A stretch of 64,000 nt of DNA from Longimicrobium sp. (GTDB lineage: Bacteria; Gemmatimonadota; Gemmatimonadetes; Longimicrobiales; Longimicrobiaceae). The stretch is from the NCBI RefSeq assembly GCF_035474595.1, contig NZ_DATIND010000064.1:1-64000 (forward strand), read 5' to 3'. The notes beneath the pieces are model-generated. The model searched no databases. It saw only the letters and a program-made list of their open reading frames with translations, and was not told the DNA's origin. Each line of letters begins with the position of its first letter. Position 1 is the stretch's first letter. This document shows, piece by piece, positions 33,832-41,314 of the stretch. Made by a program: the position numbers and the translations under genes.

Positions 33832-35033
33832 GCACGCGGGCGGACGCCCCTGCGCGCGGCCGGGCCTTCCGCGCCGAGGTCCTGCGCCGGCACGGCGCCG
33901 GCCCGGCGGAGGTCGCCGAGCTGCTGGCGTACACCGCCGTGGAGCTGCGCCGCCCGCCGCGCCCCCCCGCGCTCCCGCTGGACGACGAGCCGTTCGCCGA
34001 TGCGTGGGCGGGGTACGCGGCCGAGGCGGAGGCGCGCGGCGCGTGGAACGTGCTGCGCGAGCGGCTGCCGCAGCTGCGTTTTCCCATCGCCCAGGGGATG
34101 TGCGAGACGGACGAGTACCGCGCCGCCACCCGCCGCGGCCTCGCCCCGCCGGAGGGCCCCGGCGTGGAGCTGGCGCGGCCGGAGGCGCTGCGCCTCTTCG
34201 TCCATCCCACGCCGGCCGGACGCCTTCCCGTGCTCGCCGCCGGGTGCCGCGACGACTTCGTCACCCTGGTGCGCGCGCTGGCGCGGCAGAACGAGCCGTC
34301 GCCCGTCCCCCCGTCGATGGGCGCCCTGATGGTGGCGGGGTTCAACAACTGGGACCGCGTCGCCGCGCTGCGCCGCGCGTGGGAGGCGGAGCATCCCGGC
34401 GCGGCCGAGGGAGAGTGGAGCGCGGCGTGGCGGGAGATGATACCCCGCCGCGAGCTGTACCAGGACCGCTTCGTCCTGCTGGCCCCCGGCCCGTACAGCG
34501 GCGTGGCGGCGGGGGAGATGGGGATGGAGCCGGTGCGGTGGAACGAGCTCTCGCTCACCATCCGCCTGGAGCACGAGGCGGCGCACTACTTCAGCAAGCG
34601 CGTGCTGGGGGCCATGCGCCCCCACGCGCTCGACGAGATCGTGGCCGACTTCGCCGGGATCGCCGCGGCCGCGGGCCGGTACCGGGCAGACTGGGCCGCG
34701 CGCTTTCTGGGGGTGGAGGAGGCGCTTCCCGGCTTCCGCGCGGGCGGGCGCCTGGCCAACTACCGCGGCGCGCTGGGCGACGCGGCCTTCGCGGTGCTGG
34801 CCTCGCTCGCGCGCGCGGCGGTGGAGGCGCTGGCCGCGTTCGACGCCGCCCGGCCCCATCGGGACACCGGCGTGGCGGAACGGGGTGCTACGCTGGCGGC
34901 CCTCTTCGCGCTGCCGCTGGAGGCACTGGCCGCCCCGGACGGGGCGGCGCGGCTGCGGCGTTCGCGGGCCCGTCCGTGGCGCCGGAAGGTTGCAACGCGG
35001 ACGTTCAGCACATCTTTGCCGACGCTTCGTTGA
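33828..35033 (+). CDS. Putative HExxH zinc metalloprotein of the peptide locus
   Basis: This 401-residue cytoplasmic-looking protein contains LEHEAAHYFSKRVLG with His249-Glu250-x-x-His253, followed by Glu270 in ALDEIVADFAGI. This is the spacing expected for a gluzincin-like zinc site. Other regions (AQGMCETDEYRAATRRG, SMGALMVAGFNNWDRV, LAPGPYSGVAAGEMG) look conserved but unassigned. I recognise no named family; DUF7005-like is possible. ATG overlaps the preceding TGA. Leader trimming, core hydrolysis or regulator control are all possible roles given its position between exporter and peptides. Confidence 0.7.
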   Translation: MSTRADAPARGRAFRAEVLRRHGAGPAEVAELLAYTAVELRRPPRPPALPLDDEPFADAWAGYAAEAEARGAWNVLRERLPQLRFPIAQGMCETDEYRAATRRGLAPPEGPGVELARPEALRLFVHPTPAGRLPVLAAGCRDDFVTLVRALARQNEPSPVPPSMGALMVAGFNNWDRVAALRRAWEAEHPGAAEGEWSAAWREMIPRRELYQDRFVLLAPGPYSGVAAGEMGMEPVRWNELSLTIRLEHEAAHYFSKRVLGAMRPHALDEIVADFAGIAAAAGRYRADWAARFLGVEEALPGFRAGGRLANYRGALGDAAFAVLASLARAAVEALAAFDAARPHRDTGVAERGATLAALFALPLEALAAPDGAARLRRSRARPWRRKVATRTFSTSLPTLR

Positions 35034-35058
35034 CAGCAGGGCGACGGCGATTTATCCT
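35030..35058 (+). promoter_or_regulatory. Sigma-70-type promoter before the sigma-54 activator
   Basis: TTGACA (35030-35035), 17 bases, then TATCCT (35053-35058): a perfect -35 and good -10. The -35 overlaps the stop codon of the HExxH gene. It would drive the 54-residue ORF and the activator. Confidence 0.8.
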
Positions 35059-35127
35059 TTCCGGTCCGGGGTTGGGCGCACCACGCGCCCGCCGCCGGAT
35101 GCCGGGGTTCATTCGCGCGGAGGGCAG

Positions 35128-35292
35128 ATGACCGCCCCATCCTCTCGCCGCCGGGGATGCCACACCCCCGGTCGTACGTGCCGCCCCTCCCTTTCCGCCG
35201 CCACCGCGTGCGGCCGTGCCCGTCGTGGCGCGGTGCGCGCTGTGGCGGTTTGGTTTGCGCCGTCGGGCACCCGCGCCCCGGAGGCCGCTTGA
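35128..35292 (+). CDS. 54-residue Arg-rich small ORF ahead of the activator
   Basis: It starts MTAPSSRRRGCHTPGRTC and has a GGAGGG ribosome site 4 bases upstream. It is rich in Arg, Ala and Ser with 3 Cys, and ends at TGA 35290-35292 directly against the GTG start of the activator at 35295. The start and stop placement suggests a translationally coupled leader ORF, but GC-rich sequence often gives chance frames, so it may not be a protein of importance. Confidence 0.4.
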   Translation: MTAPSSRRRGCHTPGRTCRPSLSAATACGRARRGAVRAVAVWFAPSGTRAPEAA

Positions 35293-35294
35293 GC

Positions 35295-36512
35295 GTGCGC
35301 GGTAACGGGGTGCCCATGCCGCCCGCCGGCGCGCTGAGCGAGCTGGCGCAGGCGGTGCGCGACCGCTCGGTCGAGAGCTGGGGGGCGGCGCGCGCCGTCA
35401 CGCTCATCGGCCGCGACCCGGCGCTCATCGAGTCGCAGCGCAAGCTGCAGCGCTTCGCCGCCTCCAACGCCCCCATCCTGCTTACCGGCGAGACGGGAAC
35501 GGGGAAGGAATTGTTCGCCCGCGCGCTGTACCTGCTGGGCGCGCGCCGCGGGAAGCCGTTCATCCGTGTGAACTGCGCGCAGTACCACGACGGCAACCTG
35601 ATGGCCAGCGAGCTCTTCGGGCACAAGAAGGGGAGCTTCACCGGCGCGGTGGCGGACCACCGGGGGCTGTTCGAGGAGGCCAACGGCGGCGTGGTGTTCC
35701 TGGACGAGATCGGCGAGCTTTCGCCGCCCGCGCAGGCCATGCTCCTGCGCGCGCTGAGCGAGGGCGAGATCGTGCCCGTGGGCGGCACCAGCGTGCGCTA
35801 CGTGGACGTGCGGGTGATCGCCGCCACCAGCCGCGACCTGCGCCCCATGGTCGAGGCGGGGACCTTCCGCGAGGACCTGTTCTATCGCCTGCGCTACTTC
35901 TGGATCCACGTGCCGGCGCTGCGCGAGCGCGGGGCCGACTGGGAGCTGATCGCGGGGCACTGTCTGGCCGGGCTGGCGTGCGACGGCACCTGCAAGACGC
36001 TGGCGCGCGACGCGCGCGAGGTGCTGGGCGCGTACCACTGGCCGGGGAACGTGCGCGAGCTGAAGGGGCTCATCGACATGGGCTTCCACCTGGCCGAGGG
36101 GCGGGAGATCTGCGCGGGCGAGCTGATCCCCGCGCTGGAGGGGGGCGGGATGGTGCGCCGCATCCCCCTCGACATCTCCATCCCCATCCCCGCCCCCGAC
36201 GGAAACGGCCACGCGCCGGGCGCCGCGGGGAACGGGAAGGTGCAGGCCGGGCAGGCGGCCACGGCGGCGTACGAGCGGATGATGCGCGGCGGCGAGAGCT
36301 TCTGGGCCGTGGTGCGCGAGCCGTTCATGGAGCGCGAGATCAGCCGCGCCGACGTGCGGGCGCTGCTGCACCGCTGCCTGACGGAGACGGGCGGAAGCTA
36401 CAAGCGCCTCCTCCCGCGCATCGGCATCGACCCGGGCGACTACCTGAAGTTCATGGACTTCCTCCGCCACCACCGCCTGAAGCCCGAGGCCTACGCGCGG
36501 CACACCGAGTAG
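35295..36512 (+). CDS. Sigma-54-dependent transcriptional activator without sensory domain
   Basis: This 405-residue protein is an AAA+ domain plus a DNA-binding tail. Motifs are Walker A LLTGETGTGKELFARAL (about 65), the sigma-54 contact loop GSFTGA (residues 113-118), Walker B GGVVFLDEIGEL, and arginine-finger region DLFYRLRYFWIHVPALRER. A C-terminal Fis-like HTH (LTETGGSYKRLLPRIGIDPGDYLKFMDFL) completes it. Only about 40 residues precede the AAA+ core, so it is PspF-like and may be controlled by a partner protein or by level. The start is GTG 35295 after GGAGG; ATG 35316 is the alternative. Its likely targets are the -24/-12 promoter at 21977 and perhaps the peptide array. Confidence 0.88.
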   Translation: MRGNGVPMPPAGALSELAQAVRDRSVESWGAARAVTLIGRDPALIESQRKLQRFAASNAPILLTGETGTGKELFARALYLLGARRGKPFIRVNCAQYHDGNLMASELFGHKKGSFTGAVADHRGLFEEANGGVVFLDEIGELSPPAQAMLLRALSEGEIVPVGGTSVRYVDVRVIAATSRDLRPMVEAGTFREDLFYRLRYFWIHVPALRERGADWELIAGHCLAGLACDGTCKTLARDAREVLGAYHWPGNVRELKGLIDMGFHLAEGREICAGELIPALEGGGMVRRIPLDISIPIPAPDGNGHAPGAAGNGKVQAGQAATAAYERMMRGGESFWAVVREPFMEREISRADVRALLHRCLTETGGSYKRLLPRIGIDPGDYLKFMDFLRHHRLKPEAYARHTE

Positions 36513-36542
36513 GCGAACACCCGGCGGATCTCGATCGACCCC

Positions 36543-36581
36543 GCGGCCCCGCCCGTCCCCCTCGTGGACGGGCGGGGCCGC
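36543..36581 (+). terminator. Terminator-like hairpin after the activator
   Basis: A perfect 16-bp GC stem has arms 36543-36558 and 36566-36581 with a seven-base loop. No T-run follows, so it may be Rho-aided or only mRNA-stabilising. Confidence 0.6.
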
Positions 36582-36708
36582 CGCGTTGGTGCGTGCGCGC
36601 GGAATGGACGCCGCGCGCGACGAGTAGAGCGCTCCGTCTATTCCGTAGACACGGGCGGCGATGCAAATGTCCGAAAGCGGCCGCGCCCCAGCGCGCAAAC
36701 GACTGTGC

Positions 36709-36722
36709 TAAAAATACTTGCA
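36709..36722 (+). promoter_or_regulatory. AT-rich patch, possible promoter of the peptide array
   Basis: TAAAAATACTTGCA is the only AT-rich stretch in the 298 bases between the activator and the first peptide, about 90 bases before its ATG. TTGCA looks like a -12 element, but no GG lies at -24 spacing, so sigma-54 use is not supported. An extended -10 (TGTGCTAAAAAT) is possible. Confidence 0.3.
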
Positions 36723-36810
36723 GGCGGGCCGCGAGGGGGCATGGCTCCTGCCTTTCCCGCGTGGTGCAGGGCTCCCTGCTCCCGGTCTCCGCTTCCCCCT
36801 GGAGGGCATC

Positions 36811-36972
36811 ATGGCCGACCCGACCGCACCCCGCGCGTACGACGACGAGCTGTCGGTGGAGGAGCTGGACGGCGTGGCGGGCGGGGAGGGCACGGGCAAC
36901 ACCAACTGCGTGGCCGGGTGCGGCAACAGCAACTGCTCCGCCGGCTGCGGCCCGCTGAACCAGACGCCGTGA
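36811..36972 (+). CDS. Double-glycine Cys-core peptide 1 of 8
   Basis: This 53-residue peptide has the leader DDELSVEELDGVAGG then the core EGTGNTNCVAGCGNSNCS and so on. The core holds two NxNCxxGCG units (NTNCVAGCG and NSNCSAGCG) and ends PLNQTP. GGAGGG lies 7 bases before the ATG. It is the first of a tandem array within 2.2 kb, all in the same orientation. The cleavage site is Gly25-Gly26 by analogy with C39 substrates. Confidence 0.85.
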   Translation: MADPTAPRAYDDELSVEELDGVAGGEGTGNTNCVAGCGNSNCSAGCGPLNQTP

Positions 36973-37010
36973 CTGGCCGGGGCTGATCGGACTCTGACAG
37001 GAGAGGCAAC

Positions 37011-37175
37011 ATGGCTGATCCGTTTTCCGCGCACGCGCGCGACGGCGACGAGCTGACGGTCGACGAGCTGGAGGACGTGGCGGGCGGAGTGGAGGGGGGC
37101 AACACCAACTGCTCGGCGGGGTGCAGCAACAGCAACTGCGTGGCCGCCTGCGGCCCGCTGAACCAGACCCCCTGA
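37011..37175 (+). CDS. Double-glycine Cys-core peptide 2 of 8
   Basis: This 54-residue peptide has the leader GDELTVDELEDVAGG and the core GNTNCSAGCSNSNCVAACG followed by PLNQTP. Two positions of the usual motif are substituted: the ninth residue of unit 1 is Ser and the seventh of unit 2 is Ala. All four Cys are kept. It has an AGGAGAGG ribosome site. Confidence 0.85.
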   Translation: MADPFSAHARDGDELTVDELEDVAGGVEGGNTNCSAGCSNSNCVAACGPLNQTP

Positions 37176-37284
37176 TCTCCGCGCCGGCGAGTGGGAGGGA
37201 GCAATGCCCTCCCGCGCGCCCGGTCTTTCCGCCGGCGTGCAGGACACTCCTGCTCCGGACCGTCTTCACACGAATGGAGGCACC

Positions 37285-37446
37285 ATGGCCGATCCTGCCG
37301 GCGCGCACGCGCACGACGACGAGCTCACGGTGGAGGAGCTGGAGACCGCCGCGGGCGGCGTGGAGGGGAACAACACCAACTGCGTGGCGGGATGCGGCAA
37401 CAGCAACTGCGTGGCCAGCTGCGGGCCGCTGAACCAGACGCCGTGA
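37285..37446 (+). CDS. Double-glycine Cys-core peptide 3 of 8
   Basis: This 53-residue peptide has the leader DDELTVEELETAAGG and the core NNTNCVAGCGNSNCVASCG, ending PLNQTP. GGAGGCACC precedes the ATG, matching peptide 6 exactly in that stretch. The upstream spacer (CCTGCTCCGGACCG) also resembles those of peptides 1 and 6, showing recent duplication of gene plus spacer. Confidence 0.85.
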   Translation: MADPAGAHAHDDELTVEELETAAGGVEGNNTNCVAGCGNSNCVASCGPLNQTP

Positions 37447-37576
37447 TCCCGGGTCCGCCGCTCTCCCATCCCCTCGCGACGAGGGCGGGAGCCCGGCGGG
37501 CCGATGGGTTCGCCGGGCACCGCCGCGGCGCGACGGCCTCCGGCTCCCCGTCTTCTCCCACCGGGAAGGATGCACC

Positions 37577-37750
37577 ATGGCCAGGCCGGCTCGGGCGCGG
37601 GCGCGTGACAACGACGACGAGCTGTCGGTAGACGAGCTCGAGGTCGCCGCGGGCGGCGATCTCGATCCCGCCAACGGCGACTGCCTGGGCGGGTGCGGCA
37701 ACGCCAACTGCTTCGGCGCCTGCGGTCCCTACAACCAGGACCCGCTGTAA
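37577..37750 (+). CDS. Double-glycine Cys-core peptide 4 of 8 (most diverged)
   Basis: This 57-residue peptide is the most divergent member. It starts with an Arg-rich segment (MARPARARARDND) instead of MADP-type, the leader ends DELSVDELEVAAGG, and the core is NGDCLGGCGNANCFGACG, ending PYNQDPL. The four Cys and flanking Asn/Gly positions stay, but the hydrophobic residues differ. It may have separate target specificity. Confidence 0.83.
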   Translation: MARPARARARDNDDELSVDELEVAAGGDLDPANGDCLGGCGNANCFGACGPYNQDPL

Positions 37751-37876
37751 GGCTCCGGCGCCCGTGCCGCCCGGTCTCCGGGATACTCGGGCGATGGCCG
37801 CGCGGGCCGCGGCTGAGGGGCGTGTGAGCGGGTATCACCGTTTCCGGATCTTTCCCTTTCACGTCGGGAGGCAGGC

Positions 37877-38029
37877 ATGAGCGATCCCATTCGCGGGCGC
37901 GACGACGACGAGCTGTCGGTGGAGGAGCTGGAGAGCGCCGCGGGCGGCGTGGAAGGCAACAACACCAACTGCGTCTCGGGCTGCGGCAACACCAACTGCG
38001 TCACCGGGTGCGGGCCGCTGCCGGTCTGA
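37877..38029 (+). CDS. Double-glycine Cys-core peptide 5 of 8
   Basis: This 50-residue peptide has the leader DDDELSVEELESAAGG and the core NNTNCVSGCGNTNCVTGCG with a short tail PLPV. Ser and Thr replace the Ala inside the Cys loops. GGGAGGCAGGC precedes the ATG. Confidence 0.85.
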   Translation: MSDPIRGRDDDELSVEELESAAGGVEGNNTNCVSGCGNTNCVTGCGPLPV

Positions 38030-38166
38030 GTCCCAGGACGCGGGCAAGCGGTCGTGGCCGAACCCGTCAGGAACGGGCCGCGGCGGGTGCGCGGCCCGGC
38101 TTTCCGGCCCGGCGCGGGGTTCCCTGCTCCGGGGACCGTTCCCCTCATCTCACGTCTGGAGGCACC

Positions 38167-38337
38167 ATGGCCGACTCCATCGCACCCCGCGCCTACGACG
38201 ACGACGAGCTGTCGGTCGAAGAGCTGGACGACGTGGCGGGGGGCACCGACCCCGCGGGCAACACCAACTGCGTCTCGGGGTGCGGCAACACCAACTGCGC
38301 CGCCGGCTGCGGCCCGCTCAACAAGGATCCGCTCTAA
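38167..38337 (+). CDS. Double-glycine Cys-core peptide 6 of 8
   Basis: This 56-residue peptide has the leader DDDELSVEELDDVAGG and the core TDPAGNTNCVSGCGNTNC followed by AAGCG, with the tail PLNKDPL. It has a TGGAGGCACC ribosome site. Confidence 0.85.
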   Translation: MADSIAPRAYDDDELSVEELDDVAGGTDPAGNTNCVSGCGNTNCAAGCGPLNKDPL

Positions 38338-38558
38338 GGTCCCCGGCGCCCTCCACCGCGCCGGCCACCGGCCGGTGGAGGAGGCAGGGCGCACGGGGAA
38401 CACCATCCGGTCCCGGCCGCAGAGCCGGGAGCTCCACCCGGGTGAAGCGCGGGCGGAAACGGGAGCAGCGGGCGGGAAGATGCCGCCCGCGAGCCTCCGG
38501 TCTTCCGCCGGCGTGCAGGGTTCCGTTCTCAACCTTTCTCTTCACCCAGGGAGGCCCG

Positions 38559-38720
38559 ATGGCTGATCCTTCGGCCACGCGCGCGTTCGACGACGACGAG
38601 CTGAGCGTGGAAGAGCTCGAGAGCGCCGCGGGCGGCATCGACGGCGGCGGCAACACCAACTGCGTGGCGGGGTGCGGCAACAGCAACTGCGTGGCGGGCT
38701 GCGGCAAGCCGCCGGTCTGA
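38559..38720 (+). CDS. Double-glycine Cys-core peptide 7 of 8
   Basis: This 53-residue peptide has the leader DDDELSVEELESAAGG and a core with perfectly repeated NTNCVAGCG and NSNCVAGCG units, ending KPPV. It follows a 221-base spacer, the longest in the array. That spacer contains the GGTTCCGTTCTC-type segment seen before other members. Confidence 0.85.
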   Translation: MADPSATRAFDDDELSVEELESAAGGIDGGGNTNCVAGCGNSNCVAGCGKPPV

Positions 38721-38827
38721 CCGCACGGGAGATGGGACGGGCGGGCGGCGGCGATTCAGGTGATGCCGCTCTCCCGGACCGCGGAGCTCCACCCGCTTTC
38801 GATCCACCTCTGACGAACGGAGGCCTC

Positions 38828-38980
38828 ATGGCCGATCGACCCATCCAGCGCGACGACGACGAGCTGTCGGTGGACGAGCTGGAAGCCGCCGCGGGCGGCG
38901 CCGATCCGGGCAACACCAACTGCGTGGCCGGCTGCGGCAACAGCAACTGCGCCGCGGGGTGCGGGCCGCCGCCGGTCTGA
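38828..38980 (+). CDS. Double-glycine Cys-core peptide 8 of 8
   Basis: This 50-residue last member has the leader DDDELSVDELEAAAGG and the core GNTNCVAGCGNSNCAAGCG, ending PPPV. It has a CGGAGG ribosome site. It is followed by a CGGGATCGCTCCCGG hairpin at about 39016-39030 that could end the array transcript. Confidence 0.85.
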   Translation: MADRPIQRDDDELSVDELEAAAGGADPGNTNCVAGCGNSNCAAGCGPPPV

Positions 38981-39195
38981 CCGGGACCGCGTGGACGGTG
39001 GCAGGGCGAAGGGCCGGGATCGCTCCCGGCCCTTCGTGCGTGCGCGGCCCACGATCTCCCCCGGATGGCCGCGGAATGTCCACGCAGTCACATCCCGCCG
39101 CATCCGCGCGTTCTACGGACGAGGGTTGCGCCGGAGGCGGCGCGCCCGCACAGTTGACCGTATCCTCCCGCCCATCCCCCTTATCCCACAACGAC

Positions 39196-39825
39196 ATGCG
39201 CACACTCATCGTCCGCTCGTCCGTGCTCCTGGCCGCCGCGCTGGCGGCGCTCCCGGCCACCTCCCGCGCGCAGGCGGCGCGCGACGCCCACGGCTTCTTC
39301 ATCGGCGCGGGGGGCGGCCTGGGCCGCACCAGCGAGCCGGCCTCGGACGTGGCCAACGTGGGCTTCATGGCGCACCTGCACACGGGGTGGCGCTTCAGCC
39401 CCGCCGTGGCGCTGATGCTGGAGAGCAGCTTCAACACGGCGAACGACAAGAACGTCGATTCCGCCACGGTGATCGTCGAGGGCCCGTCCGGCAGCTCCGA
39501 GCTGCCGTCGCGGCGCGTGAAGCTGGGCACGCAGTCGCTCCTGCTGTCGCTGCAGCTGGGCACCACGCAGACGCTCTACGTGCGCCCGGGCGTGGGGTTC
39601 GCGGGGCACTCGTTCGGGAGCTACCGGCAGCGGGACGGCGACGTGCTCATCTCCCAGACGAGCCACGAGTGGGGCCCGGCCGCCAGCATCGCCGTGGGGC
39701 GCGAGCTGCCGATCCCCGGCTTTCCGCTGAACGTGGAGGCGGTGGCGCTCTACAGCCGCGGCGAGGACAGCACCCCGGCGCGCTGGTCGGCGGGGGTGCA
39801 GATCGTGCGCGAGATCCAGTTCTAG
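39196..39825 (+). CDS. Outer-membrane beta-barrel protein 1 of 3
   Basis: This 209-residue protein has a signal peptide (LLAAALAALPATSRAQA) and an OmpA/OmpW-like eight-strand barrel pattern with alternating hydrophobic residues, ending in Phe (VQIVREIQF). Segments shared with the next two genes are YVRPGVGFAGHSFGSY, EWGPAASIAVGRE, IPGFPLNVEAVALYS and RWSAGVQ. It may be a porin, a receptor or an immunity factor; the family cannot decide. Confidence 0.8.
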   Translation: MRTLIVRSSVLLAAALAALPATSRAQAARDAHGFFIGAGGGLGRTSEPASDVANVGFMAHLHTGWRFSPAVALMLESSFNTANDKNVDSATVIVEGPSGSSELPSRRVKLGTQSLLLSLQLGTTQTLYVRPGVGFAGHSFGSYRQRDGDVLISQTSHEWGPAASIAVGRELPIPGFPLNVEAVALYSRGEDSTPARWSAGVQIVREIQF

Positions 39826-39852
39826 TCCCACACAGACCCGAGAGTCCGGCAG

Positions 39853-40461
39853 ATGAAACACGCTTCGCTTCTCCCCATCCTCCTCGCGCTCGCCACGTCG
39901 GCGGCGGGGACGCATGCCGCGGCCCAGGCCGGACCATTCGTTGGAGCCGGGGTCGGCGTCGCCCGCGTGGGCGAGCCGGCTACGGACCAGTCGCGCGTGA
40001 CTCCGTCGCTGCACCTGCGCGCCGGATGGGCGCTCAGCCCCACGATGGCGCTGCTGGTGGAGGGAGGGCTGGACGGGATCGGGCGCACCCGTGTGGGGAT
40101 CCAGCCCCTCCCCGACCTGGCCGTCATCGGCGGCCCGCCGGGCATCCCCCACAACCTGCGGACGCTCTCGGTGCTCGCGTCGCTGCAGGCGGGCTCGCCG
40201 CGGACGATCTACGTGCGCCCCGGGATCGGCTTCGCGCGGCACACCTTCGCCTCGTACCGCCCGCTCCCCACGGACGGGTGGAAGCTGGAGACCGAGGGTG
40301 AGTGGGGCCCCGCGGCCGGGCTGGCCGTGGGCCGCGAGGTGAGCGTGATCCCCGGGTTTCCGCTGGGCGTGGAGGCGGTGGCGCGCTGGAGCGGCGGCGA
40401 GGACAGCAGCAGCCCGCGCTGGTCCGCCGGGGTGCAGGTGGTGCGCGACGTCCGCTTCTGA
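39853..40461 (+). CDS. Outer-membrane beta-barrel protein 2 of 3
   Basis: This 202-residue paralogue of the preceding gene has a signal peptide ending THAAAQ. It shares the segments YVRPGIGFARHTFASY, EWGPAAGLAVGRE, IPGFPLGVEAVARWS, GEDSSSPRWSAGVQ and a terminal Phe. The gene lies 27 bases downstream, so the two are probably cotranscribed. Confidence 0.8.
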   Translation: MKHASLLPILLALATSAAGTHAAAQAGPFVGAGVGVARVGEPATDQSRVTPSLHLRAGWALSPTMALLVEGGLDGIGRTRVGIQPLPDLAVIGGPPGIPHNLRTLSVLASLQAGSPRTIYVRPGIGFARHTFASYRPLPTDGWKLETEGEWGPAAGLAVGREVSVIPGFPLGVEAVARWSGGEDSSSPRWSAGVQVVRDVRF

Positions 40462-40489
40462 CAGCGGATCTGTTCCGAAAATCAGGAGA

Positions 40490-40608
40490 GACGTCATCCT
40501 GAGGCCGGCCACACCGTAGCTGCCCTGGCACGACCGGTTGCAGGCCGAAGGATCCATAGGCGAGGCCGCACGTGCGCTGCCGGTTTGCACGACCGATCCC
40601 GAATTCGA
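40490..40608 (+). repeat. Dispersed repeat B, copy 2
   Basis: GACGTCATCCTGAGGCCGGCCAC..GGTTGCAGGCCGAAGGATCCATAG.. is inserted between the second and third barrel genes. It probably separates the third from the first two. Confidence 0.75.
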
Positions 40609-40642
40609 TAGGACGACGGAACTTCTTCGCCGGAGACCGGAG

Positions 40643-41269
40643 ATGAATCGCTCTTCCACCTTCCTCGTCGCCGCCGTGCTCGCCGCGTCGGCCGTGATCG
40701 CCCCTCGCGCCGGGGCGCAGCTGAACCCGCGCGGGCCGTTCGTGGGGATCGGGGTGGGCGTGAGCGCGGTGAACAACGACGAGCTGGGGCAGCACCGCCT
40801 GGGCCCGGCGCTGCACGGGCGGGTGGGATGGGGATTCAGCCGCTCGCTGGCCGCCATGCTGGAGGTGGGCGTGCACGGCCTGGGCGACGACCGGCCGCGC
40901 AACTCCGACATCGTCGTGACCAACGAGCTCGGCGGTACGCAGGTGAACCGGCGGCCGGTGGTGCTGAACACCGTGTCGCTGCTGGCCTCGGTGCAGATCG
41001 GCGACCCGGAGCAGGTTTACGTCCGCCCGGGCGTGGGGCTGGGGCGGCACGCCTTCGCCACCTACTTCGTGGGCTCCGGCGGGGTGACGGACGCGCAGGT
41101 CAGCCACGAGGCCGGGCCCGCGGCGGGGCTGGCGCTGGGGCGCGTGTTCAATGTCGCCCAGCGCTTTCCCGTGGCGGTCGAGGGCACGGTGCTCTGGAGC
41201 CACGGCGAGGACAGCTCCGGCTCGCGCTGGGCCGCGGGCGTGCAGGTCGTTCCACAGCTGCGGTTCTGA
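40643..41269 (+). CDS. Outer-membrane beta-barrel protein 3 of 3
   Basis: This 208-residue third paralogue has a signal peptide ending APRAGAQ. It shares FVGIGVGVSAV, YVRPGVGLGRHAF, AGPAAGLALGR, GEDSSGSRWAAGVQ and terminal Phe with the other two. It is more diverged in the middle (NDELGQHRLGPALHGRVGW). The ATG at 40643 is used; an earlier ATG at 40538 lies inside repeat B. Confidence 0.8.
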   Translation: MNRSSTFLVAAVLAASAVIAPRAGAQLNPRGPFVGIGVGVSAVNNDELGQHRLGPALHGRVGWGFSRSLAAMLEVGVHGLGDDRPRNSDIVVTNELGGTQVNRRPVVLNTVSLLASVQIGDPEQVYVRPGVGLGRHAFATYFVGSGGVTDAQVSHEAGPAAGLALGRVFNVAQRFPVAVEGTVLWSHGEDSSGSRWAAGVQVVPQLRF

Positions 41270-41314
41270 ATCCGCGGCTCACACACATCGAACCGCAAGA
41301 CGATCACAGGAAAG

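Noticed and set aside
34885-35127. An upstream extension of the small ORF ending at 35292
   Set aside because: The extension overlaps the HExxH gene end and the promoter; only the part from ATG 35128 has a ribosome site.
36709-36722. Sigma-54 promoter directly before the peptide array
   Set aside because: TTGCA is present, but the bases 12 positions before GC are CT and not GG, and -24/-12 spacing is strict.
36811-38980. Peptide array being ordinary lantibiotic precursors
   Set aside because: Cores have few Ser/Thr, and no LanM/LanB/LanC is in the window. Disulfide or other chemistry is as likely, so no class was named.
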